A stretch of 7,262 nucleotides of DNA from Acidobacteriaceae bacterium (lineage in GTDB: Bacteria; Acidobacteriota; Terriglobia; Terriglobales; Acidobacteriaceae), in the NCBI GenBank assembly GCA_003140785.1, contig PLKY01000059.1:3237-10498 (forward strand), read 5' to 3'. Below are positions 1 to 5,759 of the stretch, one piece after another. Within the stretch, counting starts at the first letter, position 1. The number at the start of each line of letters is the position of its first letter. Both the position numbers and the translations under genes were made by a program. The notes below the pieces were generated by a model that was not told the origin of the DNA, did no database searches, and worked only from the letters and a program-made list of their open reading frames with translations.

Positions 1-23
1 AGACCGCAGCCTAATCGACCCAT

Positions 24-49
24 CGAGGAGGACCAACGAATCCTCCTCG
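24..49. repeat. Perfect 9-bp inverted repeat (hairpin)
   Basis: CGAGGAGGA (24-32) pairs perfectly with TCCTCCTCG (41-49) across an 8-base loop. No T-run follows on either strand, so it does not look like an intrinsic terminator. On the minus strand the arm contains GAGGAGG, so it could sequester a ribosome binding site, but no convincing start codon follows. Function unknown. Confidence 0.6.
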
Positions 50-61
50 GGTGAGGTTTAC

Positions 62-77
62 GCTTGCCAATGCAAGC
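62..77. repeat. Perfect 6-bp inverted repeat (hairpin)
   Basis: GCTTGC (62-67) and GCAAGC (72-77) flank a 4-base loop, 12 bases after the 24-49 hairpin. Two neat hairpins this close may mark the end of a mobile element or a structured RNA, but neither can be shown from this sequence. Confidence 0.5.
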
Positions 78-423
78 CAGAATGCGCATCACTGGAGCTT
101 TGCTTGATGGGTTTGGTTGGGAGGGTGTAGTACGACTGCCTGATAGAAAGGAAATAACTTTGGTCCCGGAGCCGGGAGGCGGTCGCTGTTGGATTGATAT
201 CGGGTTGCTGCTGCTAGTTAGGTTTTTGTAACCTCCTTGTCTTCCTCGACGCGATAAAAGGCTTTGAGCGCGCCCAGTCGCCTAGTTGATGGTGAGCGCA
301 TGGGTGCGGGCAGGGTGATATCGTTGAGGGCGCAGTTCTGCGCTCGGATGTAAAGCTTGCGCACCCGGCTTGCCTTTGGTCTAGAGCTCGTCGTTGGGCC
401 GTTCGCGGCGCCGCCAAGGTGCT

Positions 424-436
424 GGGGCGAAGCCCC
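424..436. repeat. GC-rich 5-bp hairpin with GAA loop
   Basis: GGGGC (424-428) and GCCCC (432-436) flank a 3-base loop. There is no adjoining T-run, so a terminator is unlikely. It is a local structural feature of the uncharacterised left region. Confidence 0.4.
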
Positions 437-603
437 TTTGGCTTTGCCGAGCAAGTGGTGGAAAGTTTCGTTCGCGGGGACGACCTGCTTCACCTGACCG
501 CGTGCATCCGGCATCCTGTATTGGTTTGGAGCCGTAAGAAGCAGGACTGGGTGAACTACTCTGGTCACAATCCAAAGCTGTTGAAGTGGAACACTTCCTC
601 GCA

Positions 604-720
604 CTATATCGAGGAGGTTCTGGCCGATGAACTCCGGCATATCCCTGACGCATTAGTGATTCCGTGCGGTTGCTCGTTGACTTTCCCTTGTTTGCGTATC
701 GTACGGTACGTTTTCTTCAC
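604..720 (-). CDS. Possible small ORF, 38 codons, unknown function
   Basis: A minus-strand frame opens with GTG at 720 and stops at TAG (606-604). The predicted peptide is basic at its start (VKKTYRTIRKQGK) and has no motif I recognise. The argument for it is the start region: a GGGAG Shine-Dalgarno-like stretch lies seven bases before the GTG, and it is downstream of and co-oriented with recombinase 1. The GTG is also the last base of the 3' arm of the branched structure at 720-778, so folding could hide the start. The serine-rich second half looks like random coding, and the gene may be frameshifted, truncated or not real. Low confidence. Confidence 0.18.
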   Translation of the reverse strand: MKKTYRTIRKQGKVNEQPHGITNASGICRSSSARTSSI

Positions 721-778
721 GGCGGTTCTCCCTTCAAGGTTTGGCAACCCGATTCTAAGGAATCAGGCTGAACCGCCG
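720..778 (-). other. Branched stem structure: 9-bp closing stem with two inner hairpins
   Basis: On the minus strand, CGGCGGTTC (778-770) pairs perfectly with GAACCGCCG (728-720), enclosing 41 bases. Inside are GATTC-CTTA-GAATC (764-751, perfect 5-bp stem) and GGTT-GCCA-AACC (749-738, 4-bp stem). Together they can form a three-way junction of 59 bases. The 3' arm ends on the G of the GTG at 720, and the AAGGGAG stretch lies just inside the closing stem. Possible readings are a cis-acting RNA leader, a folded single-stranded DNA site, or chance. It is not a tRNA: arm lengths and loops do not fit. Confidence 0.35.
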
Positions 779-807
779 CTCAACTATCAACTATGGCCGG
801 GACATCC

Positions 808-2346
808 TCAATTTTTTTCGCGACGGTCGCGTGCTGAACTATTGGAAGGGTTACATTTCATCCTCCGCGAGTGTTTTTTTGCAGATTTCGGCGCTGGAAG
901 GGGATAGCATTCTGAAGCTGTCTTATCGAAAAGATCGCCGAAGGGTTGGCGAAATGATGGATATGCAAATTCGTCATTGATCGGACATTTTTCCAGGATG
1001 AAGCTAATCACTTGCGCGCGTTCGAAGTTGTCCGCGCGGTTGTAGATTTCGCGGATACGGGCTGCAATGTCGAGAAATCTTTCGGGGGTAAGATTATCAT
1101 TCTGGGTTATGAGCGATTGTTTTTGGGAAAGAACTTCCTGGAGGGCTTTTTTTTGCAAGTCCCATTCCTCCGTTCGAATTTTCCAGATTCCCTCGTCAAT
1201 TATTCCATCCATCTTGTCGTCATACGCCTTGCTCATCCGGGTATCGAGCACTGCGATACGTTGCTTAAGCATGCTGATGTCGTTCTGCCGCCTGGCATCG
1301 GCAGTGTCGGTCTGGTCTCCAACCATGTCTGCAAGTGCGATTGCCAATTCCTTTGACAATTTAATTCCAGAGATTATCTCGCCGAGGAAATCAGAGATTT
1401 CCTCTTCGGTGAAATACCTCATCGGATGTCGGCCACGTCCACCTGTGCAGTGGTAGTAAATGTTGTGATCTTTGTGCTTTTCCGCCGTGATGGCACATTC
1501 ACATTGCGCACAGCTGAGCGCTTCTTTGAACGCAAAGTTGTGGACGCAGGCTTTGTTTTTACTACCGCAGGCAAGGATTGCTTGAACGCGGTAGAAAGTT
1601 GCATCGTCAATGAGGTGCGGATGGACGCCCGTGTATTCAACTCCATTCCATGAAAAGTATCCGATGTAAAATCGGGAAGCGAGAACATTGTGCGCGGTAT
1701 TCTTCTTGAGAAGCACACCGGTCTGCTTGTGCAGGCGTTTTCTCGCTTCTTCTACGTTGCAACGGTCTTTTAGTACAATCACAAACAGTTTTCGAACGAT
1801 TTCTCCGTTGACTTTGTGAATGTTAATTGTGTGATTTGTCCGGTCGTGCTCATACCCGTAAGGAGCATGCCCAGGATATTGCCCACTCTTTGCTTTCTGA
1901 AGTACTCCCTTCATTGATTCTTCGGCAAGATTCATTGTGTAATGGGTGGCCATTAACGCAAAAAATGCTTGGACCAACCAATCTTGAGATTTTGTTTCTT
2001 TGCTGACTATCTGCCCTTCTTTAAGGAGGTGAATATTAACTCCACGGCTCCGCGCAAGGTCTTGAATAAGGGTGAAATCATTCAGGTTTCGGAGAATTCT
2101 ATCTGTTTTTTCTGCGAGAATGTCAGTGATATCCGGATTCGCAAGCACATACGCAATCATCTCTTCAAAATGTGTACGTCCCTGCTTTGAGGCGCTTTCA
2201 ACGTAAACAAATTCCTTGCCAATTATCATTCGGTTGACATGTGCATAATTTCGCAGTTCATCGGTCTGGACATCGAGGGAGTATCCTTCCTTCTGTTCCC
2301 GCGTGGAAACTCGTGCATTGATGACACATTTTCGTACTTTTTCCAT
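808..2346 (-). CDS. Large serine recombinase 1 (site-specific recombinase/integrase)
   Basis: This 512-residue protein is a large serine recombinase, which cuts and rejoins DNA at paired attachment sites through a phosphoserine link. The N-terminal resolvase domain (about 5-140) shows the nucleophile Ser14 in NARVSTREQ, with Arg12, Arg57 and the TDRILRN box (Asp82, Arg83, Arg86). A recombinase domain follows (about 150-265, starting near GQYPGHAPYGY), then a zinc ribbon with Cys279, Cys282 and Cys300. The usual fourth cysteine appears to be His307. A coiled-coil stretch spans about 352-416. The ATG is supported by GGAGGT four bases upstream. Residues after about 480 form a basic, serine-rich tail with no counterpart in recombinase 2, so the frame may run across an element boundary. 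All catalytic residues are present, so it is probably active. It is transcribed away from the XRE regulator. Confidence 0.93.
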   Translation of the reverse strand: MEKVRKCVINARVSTREQKEGYSLDVQTDELRNYAHVNRMIIGKEFVYVESASKQGRTHFEEMIAYVLANPDITDILAEKTDRILRNLNDFTLIQDLARSRGVNIHLLKEGQIVSKETKSQDWLVQAFFALMATHYTMNLAEESMKGVLQKAKSGQYPGHAPYGYEHDRTNHTINIHKVNGEIVRKLFVIVLKDRCNVEEARKRLHKQTGVLLKKNTAHNVLASRFYIGYFSWNGVEYTGVHPHLIDDATFYRVQAILACGSKNKACVHNFAFKEALSCAQCECAITAEKHKDHNIYYHCTGGRGRHPMRYFTEEEISDFLGEIISGIKLSKELAIALADMVGDQTDTADARRQNDISMLKQRIAVLDTRMSKAYDDKMDGIIDEGIWKIRTEEWDLQKKALQEVLSQKQSLITQNDNLTPERFLDIAARIREIYNRADNFERAQVISFILEKCPINDEFAYPSFRQPFGDLFDKTASECYPLPAPKSAKKHSRRMKCNPSNSSARDRREKN

Positions 2347-2350
2347 AAAA

Positions 2351-2356
2351 ACCTCC
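2351..2356 (-). promoter_or_regulatory. Ribosome binding site of recombinase 1
   Basis: The minus strand reads GGAGGT, four bases before the ATG at 2346. This strong Shine-Dalgarno fixes the start of recombinase 1. No clear sigma-70 promoter is visible upstream. Confidence 0.75.
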
Positions 2357-2369
2357 AGATTGTTTTCGT

Positions 2370-2406
2370 GAGTTAAATTTGGATTAGATTGATGAGGTCT
2401 TAACTC
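2370..2406. repeat. 7-bp inverted repeat upstream of recombinase 1
   Basis: GAGTTAA (2370-2376) and TTAACTC (2400-2406) are perfect inverted arms separated by 23 bases, in the leader of recombinase 1. The arm spacing of about three helical turns could suit a dimeric DNA-binding protein or a weak RNA hairpin. The repeat is short enough to be chance. Confidence 0.3.
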
Positions 2407-2442
2407 TTGCCATAGCCTTCGTTGATGGTCATGATTTCGGTC

Positions 2443-2489
2443 TTTTGTTAAATCGTTATTGGCATTAACCGTCTAGACTTGGGCGGGCG
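2443..2489 (+). repeat. Direct repeat, copy A
   Basis: This copy starts TTTTGTTAAA and ends with a 26-base block from ATTAACCGTC (2464-2473) to GGGCG. Copy B at 2587-2632 matches the first 10 bases exactly and the final 26 bases with four mismatches; the 10-11 bases between are diverged. It lies in the roughly 545-base gap between recombinase 1 and the XRE gene, where I see no gene. Candidate roles are recombinase binding sites, operators, or a remnant of local duplication. Confidence 0.6.
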
Positions 2490-2586
2490 CGCTGATACCA
2501 GTGATTGGCTTACGGATGAAGCATGCGGCAAGACTTTGGTCGAATAGCCTTAGCCTCCTTTATGGCTTTATGGCCCCGTTTTAGAT

Positions 2587-2632
2587 TTTTGTTAAAGGTT
2601 TCTGTTATTAACCGTCGAGATTTAGGCGGTCG
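2587..2632 (+). repeat. Direct repeat, copy B
   Basis: This is the second copy of the 46-47 base imperfect direct repeat, starting 144 bases after copy A. Shared blocks are TTTTGTTAAA (2587-2596) and ATTAACCGTC (2607-2616), followed by AGA, TT and GGCGG matches. A short further match, GTCGAGA, recurs at 2687-2693. The rest of 2347-2850 shows no gene. Confidence 0.6.
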
Positions 2633-2824
2633 GGGATATCCCTTCGGAATTGCTATGGATTTTCAAATTTTATCGGCCTGCGCGTTGTCGAGACGGGAGA
2701 GCAAAGTGAAGAATTCTAAAAGGTTTCCGAGCTCCTGGGAGCCGTCCATCCTAGGCACAACCACCCGAGAAGCGTGATTAGTTTTTTGTTTTTCCTTCAT
2801 ACGGGTTCTGGCCTTTCAAATGAG

Positions 2825-2846
2825 GCTCGCCACGAGCAGGCTTTTT
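2825..2846 (+). terminator. Weak terminator-like hairpin before the XRE gene
   Basis: GCTCG (2825-2829) and CGAGC (2833-2837) flank a 3-base loop and are followed within four bases by TTTTT (2842-2846). The stem is short and the T-run is not directly adjacent, so termination would be weak at best. It could instead be part of the regulator's promoter region. Confidence 0.22.
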
Positions 2847-2850
2847 GCGT

Positions 2851-2878
2851 ATCATGAACAGTGTGAACTGTTCGTGAT
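2851..2878. promoter_or_regulatory. Operator-like palindrome in the XRE promoter region
   Basis: ATCATGAACAG (2851-2861) and CTGTTCGTGAT (2868-2878) are inverted arms with one mismatch around a 6-base centre. A 28-bp dyad of this type just upstream of an XRE-family repressor is the usual place for an autoregulatory operator. A TATAGA hexamer at 2883-2888 could serve as a -10 box. If so, the palindrome would cover the -35 region, and transcription would start near 2895, leaving a leader of about 15 bases before the start at 2911. No convincing -35 hexamer is seen, which would fit a regulated promoter. The half-site ACAGTNTG recurs at 2858 and 2888. Confidence 0.55.
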
Positions 2879-2910
2879 GCACTATAGACAGTATGCACCA
2901 TGAGGAATGC

Positions 2911-3942
2911 ATGATGAGGATCAATGAGAACAAAAGTGACGAGAGAGACATTACTAATGTAATGAAGAGGGCGAGGGAAAATGCGAAAGTAGTTCGACAG
3001 GCTCAAAGATTGCAGGCTGATGGGTTTCGCATTCGAGAATTGCGAGAAATTCTCCAAATGACCCAGGAGGATTTTGCGGAGCAGTGTGGTGTCCGCCGTA
3101 ATGCAGTGCTGCAGTGGGAAAGCGGAAAATTCAATCCCTCAGCGAAAGTATGGCGGAGAATGGCCAAATTAGCCGGTAGAGTGGCGCCTCAAACGGCTTT
3201 TTGGTTCTGGGAAATGGCCGGAATTGATCGAGAAGCACTTGAAGATCTCGTGCCTGAATTCGAGAGGATGGCCCGCGAAGGAGAAAACCGTGTCCTTGAG
3301 AAGATGGAAGCATCAACAGGCGATTCGGCACTTGTGCCGATCATGCGAACGCCTGTATTTTCCGACCAGACTGTAGCGGTTCCGACCGAGAATATCGAAG
3401 ACTATCTATCTTTTCCCAGGCAACTGATACAAGCTGCAGGGCGCGTCTATGCTCTGCGCGTAACTAAAGAATTTGTTCGTCCAATTTTCAGTGAGGGCGA
3501 TCTGCTGGTGATCGACCCTTCCGGTCAGGGGTTCGTGGATTTCGAGAACAAACTAGTAGCCATACGGTACGTCCCTGACAGCGAAACCAGAAACCTAGCA
3601 GATCGGAGCAGTCATGGACAGCCTCTTCGGGATTATATGTATGGCAAATGGCCGTATCTTCCGGAGGGCATATACGTCGGTTGGCTGCACACGGACCCAC
3701 CTGTAAGAGGAGCAACGACGAGGCAAATGAACCTTAATTCTGCCAAAATCGTCTCAGAGCAGCCTGTGCAACCAGGGCTTGAGTTCACAGTTCCTGTCGC
3801 ATGGGTGACCGAACTTCGCTCGGGAGAAAAAAACAGTCTTAGCCAGTCGGAAACAACCATGATCGGACGCGTCGTCTGTTGGATCGCGGGGAACCGCAGT
3901 TTTATGAGCGATACGGCCACCAAGCAGTCGTTTGAATTCTGA
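2911..3942 (+). CDS. XRE-family repressor with S24/LexA-like C-terminal domain lacking the catalytic serine
   Basis: The product is a cytoplasmic DNA-binding regulator of about 343 residues. Residues about 40-89 form a helix-turn-helix (MTQEDFAEQCGVRRNAVLQW), and the C-terminal half resembles the S24 fold of phage CI and LexA repressors: YALRV (180-184), then GDLLVID near 196-202. In self-cleaving members the segment between carries a G-D-S-M-type motif. Here it reads TKEFVRPIFSE, with Phe188 at the serine position, so RecA-stimulated autocleavage is unlikely; the domain may act in dimerisation or ligand sensing. I chose ATG 2911 because GAGGA (2902-2906) precedes it; ATG 2914 is equally possible, and ATG 2893 has no ribosome binding site. 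An operator-like palindrome lies just upstream. It is divergent from recombinase 1 and co-oriented with recombinase 2, so it probably represses one or both. Confidence 0.85.
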   Translation: MMRINENKSDERDITNVMKRARENAKVVRQAQRLQADGFRIRELREILQMTQEDFAEQCGVRRNAVLQWESGKFNPSAKVWRRMAKLAGRVAPQTAFWFWEMAGIDREALEDLVPEFERMAREGENRVLEKMEASTGDSALVPIMRTPVFSDQTVAVPTENIEDYLSFPRQLIQAAGRVYALRVTKEFVRPIFSEGDLLVIDPSGQGFVDFENKLVAIRYVPDSETRNLADRSSHGQPLRDYMYGKWPYLPEGIYVGWLHTDPPVRGATTRQMNLNSAKIVSEQPVQPGLEFTVPVAWVTELRSGEKNSLSQSETTMIGRVVCWIAGNRSFMSDTATKQSFEF

Positions 3943-4023
3943 AGCCACGAGGGAGCGTAGGGAGGACTTCCAAAATCTCAACACGAAGTGATGGAAATTA
4001 TGAGCATCGAGTTGTCAGATCTC

Positions 4024-4049
4024 CTCCCATGAAAAGGGAGTCGATTTTT
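4024..4049 (+). terminator. Possible weak terminator after the XRE gene
   Basis: CTCCC (4024-4028) and GGGAG (4036-4040) form a 5-bp stem with a 7-base loop, followed by TCGA and TTTTT (4045-4049). The stem is short and the T-run is displaced. It might limit read-through from the regulator into recombinase 2, or be chance. Confidence 0.25.
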
Positions 4050-4069
4050 GGTATAGAGAATTGAAGGCT

Positions 4070-4192
4070 AAGTTTTCCGCGCCTGTTGCGACTCTTTATT
4101 TTTCACAGGGACGCGCGGGAAATGCGATTTGGAGTAATGAAGCAAAATGGATCGGGCGGGTGGTTTGCTGGATGGCGTGGCCTGAAAGCTGA
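4070..4192 (+). pseudogene. C-terminal remnant of a second XRE/S24-like regulator
   Basis: The frame ending at TGA 4190-4192 encodes KFSAPVA and then WIGRVVCWMAWPES. These match the end of the intact upstream regulator, which has EFTVPVA and then MIGRVVCWIAGNRS, with similar spacing between the two blocks. The frame is open back to 4004 but has no usable start codon and no helix-turn-helix; a stop (TGA 4001-4003) lies just before. It is best read as the surviving 3' end of a paralogous regulator. It ends 39 bases before the ATG of recombinase 2, which suggests that a regulator-recombinase pair was the original arrangement. The intact regulator next door may have replaced it. Confidence 0.65.
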
Positions 4193-4220
4193 TGGCCCAG
4201 GCCAGGGCAACGGAAAATAC

Positions 4221-4226
4221 GGAGGT
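4221..4226 (+). promoter_or_regulatory. Ribosome binding site of recombinase 2
   Basis: GGAGGT lies five bases before the ATG at 4232, a strong Shine-Dalgarno that fixes the start of recombinase 2. No clear promoter is visible between the regulator remnant and this site, so transcription may come from the XRE gene upstream. Confidence 0.75.
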
Positions 4227-4231
4227 GCCAG

Positions 4232-5722
4232 ATGACGATACGAACTGCGATATTATTAGTGCGCGTTTCCTCTCGCGAACAAGATGAGGAAGGTTATTCT
4301 CTCTCGGCGCAGGAGAGATCACTTCGAGAGTACGCAGACAAACATGGCTTCAAAATTATCAGAGTATTCAGTTTAATTGAATCAGCTTCAAAAGCAGCGA
4401 GAAAGCAATTTCAAGAAGCAGTGGCTTTTTTGAAGCACAACAAATCTTGTCAAATTCTGATTGTCGAGAAGACTGACCGTCTCTATCGGAATCCAAAAGA
4501 CCCTGTGACAATTCAAGATCTTGATATTGAGACTCATTTTGTCAAGGAAGGCGTAATTCTTTCGAAACATTCAAAATCGCATGACGTGTTAATGCATGAT
4601 ATTCGTGTTGCCTTAGCGCGCAATTATTCTAAAAATCTGAGCGAAGAGGTAATAAAAGGGATGACGGAAAAGGCGGAACAGGGAATTTATCCAGGTAATC
4701 CGCCTTTTGGATATATTCATGACAAGATTCACCGCACAATTGCGATTCATTCCGTCAAGTCGAATTACGCTAAACGTGCATATGAACTCTTCGCCACCGG
4801 ACAGTACTCCGTTCCGACTCTCCGCAAACTGTTGGTCCAGGAAACCGGCATAAAAGTCTCGAAATCGAATCTCCATCGTATCCTGACCAATACTTTTTAT
4901 ATTGGAAAATTTCCTTGGCGCGGGAAAATCTACGATGGCAAACATCCACTCTTTATAGAGCACTCCCTGTTTCTCAGGGTGCAGGCCATATTGAAAGGGA
5001 ATAATCCCCCCAGGGCAACATATGGAGAAGTTGACATTCCCTTTCGCGGGCTCGTTGAATGCGGGATTTGCGGGTGCGATATAACCGGCAGCCGAAAAAA
5101 GGAAATATACGTGTATTATCACTGCACGCATGGGCGCGGACCGTGCCTTCTGCCGCGCTTTACTGATCAAAAAGTTGCCAGCCTGTTTGGTGCAGCGGTC
5201 AGCCATTTGCATATCCCACGCGATGTCGCTCACACTATCAAAGTGTCCGTTCAGGCCGTTCACGATGAGATTCTTGGTAAAGCCCAGCAGGAGCGGACTG
5301 CTGCCACCGAAGACTTGGCGGAGATTCAAAAACGGCAGTTGGTCGCTTACAACGAAAAGAGCGCCGGCACCATACCCATGGAACTTTGGAAGGCGATACA
5401 GGATGATTTGATTCGTCAGGAGATAGAGGTCAGGGCACGCTTGGAGGAGATGGCCGACCCAAAAATCAGCGATCGGATGCTGGAACTCACGAGAACTTTA
5501 GAACTTTGCCAAACTATTGATTCGCAATATCTTTGCGGAAATATGCACGAAAAGGCCGATTTACTCAAAAAGGTACTTTCGAACTCAAAAATAGACGGCG
5601 TAAGTCTTTGTGTTTCATGGAGAAAGCCCTTCGACTTTATAGGCAAATGGGCTAAAAACGAAATATGGTCGGGGAGAGAGGATTCGAACCTCCGACCCCC
5701 TGGTCCCGAACTCCAAGGGTGA
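4232..5722 (+). CDS. Large serine recombinase 2, C-terminus running into a tRNA-Pro attachment site
   Basis: This 496-residue large serine recombinase is a diverged paralogue of recombinase 1. The resolvase domain has Ser13 in LVRVSSREQ, Arg11, Arg57 and TDRLYRN (Asp82, Arg83, Arg86). The ESASK motif after the first lobe is shared with recombinase 1. The recombinase domain begins near GIYPGNPPFGY (151-161), the zinc ribbon has Cys277, Cys280, Cys298 and Cys305, and a coiled coil spans about 344-408. The catalytic set is complete. Residues 479-493 (WSGREDSNLRPPGPE) are the antisense translation of a tRNA-Pro 3' end, and the stop comes 12 bases beyond it. Native sequence thus ends near residue 478, and the tail is supplied by the attachment site and whatever DNA is joined to it. 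This recombinase probably integrates at tRNA-Pro(CGG); that is inference from position. Confidence 0.94.
   Translation: MTIRTAILLVRVSSREQDEEGYSLSAQERSLREYADKHGFKIIRVFSLIESASKAARKQFQEAVAFLKHNKSCQILIVEKTDRLYRNPKDPVTIQDLDIETHFVKEGVILSKHSKSHDVLMHDIRVALARNYSKNLSEEVIKGMTEKAEQGIYPGNPPFGYIHDKIHRTIAIHSVKSNYAKRAYELFATGQYSVPTLRKLLVQETGIKVSKSNLHRILTNTFYIGKFPWRGKIYDGKHPLFIEHSLFLRVQAILKGNNPPRATYGEVDIPFRGLVECGICGCDITGSRKKEIYVYYHCTHGRGPCLLPRFTDQKVASLFGAAVSHLHIPRDVAHTIKVSVQAVHDEILGKAQQERTAATEDLAEIQKRQLVAYNEKSAGTIPMELWKAIQDDLIRQEIEVRARLEEMADPKISDRMLELTRTLELCQTIDSQYLCGNMHEKADLLKKVLSNSKIDGVSLCVSWRKPFDFIGKWAKNEIWSGREDSNLRPPGPELQG
5666..5710 (-). other. 3' fragment of tRNA-Pro(CGG), probable attachment site core
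   Basis: On the minus strand this reads, from 5710 to 5666: anticodon loop TTCGGGA (anticodon CGG), anticodon 3' stem CCAGG, variable GGGTC, T arm GGAGG-TTCGAAT-CCTCT (perfect 5-bp stem), acceptor 3' strand CTCCCCG, discriminator A and CCA. The tRNA likeness stops at 5711: the 5' strand of the anticodon stem, the D arm and the acceptor 5' strand (expected CGGGGAG) are absent from the bases that follow. A fragment running from the anticodon loop to CCA is the classic identity block left by integration into tRNA genes. The flanking 49 bases (5711-5759) are not tRNA-like. Confidence 0.78.
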
Positions 5723-5759
5723 AAACTTCAAATGCTTTGCTTGGTGTTGCTTAGCAGCC

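Larger units (their letters stand above)
1..807. other. Region without a recognisable gene, rich in hairpins
   Basis: I find no coding region with a convincing family signature here. Several open frames overlap on both strands between about 218 and 907, but they compete with one another, lack recognised motifs, and the longest plus-strand one (GTG at 419) runs into the antisense of recombinase 1. What can be seen is structure: perfect hairpins at 24-49, 62-77 and 424-436, a near-gapless TCCCGG/CCGGGA palindrome at 164-177, a branched structure at 720-778, and a 7-bp tandem repeat (CAACTAT twice) at 781-794. The base composition looks richer in G+C than the recombinase genes, so this may be flanking DNA or decayed mobile DNA rather than part of the recombinase module. 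Confidence 0.5.

Noticed and set aside
392..400. GTTGGGC as an integron attC core
   Set aside because: No matching RYYYAAC partner lies within a suitable distance, and there is no integron integrase or cassette structure.
218..640. Minus-strand open frame of 140 codons
   Set aside because: It overlaps two other long frames on the same strand, has no recognised domain and no convincing start signal. It could be a decayed gene, but I cannot support it.
720..778. tRNA or tRNA-like gene
   Set aside because: The closing stem is 9 bp with only two short inner hairpins having 4-base loops; no anticodon loop of seven bases or T loop is present.
419..907. Plus-strand open frame of 162 codons starting with GTG
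   Set aside because: It has no ribosome binding site and no recognised motif, and its end is antisense to the C-terminus of recombinase 1. Competing frames on the minus strand are of similar quality.
2443..2632. CRISPR array
   Set aside because: There are only two imperfect copies, separated by about 100 bases, with no repeat-spacer periodicity and no cas genes.
2523..2777. Plus-strand open frame of 84 codons in the intergenic gap
   Set aside because: It runs through copy B of the direct repeat and has no ribosome binding site or recognisable sequence.
4613..5329. Minus-strand open frame of 238 codons
   Set aside because: It is wholly antisense to recombinase 2, whose family features are clear.
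5666..5745. Intact tRNA-Pro gene
   Set aside because: Beyond 5711 the sequence cannot form the anticodon 5' stem, D arm or acceptor 5' strand, so only the 3' part is present.
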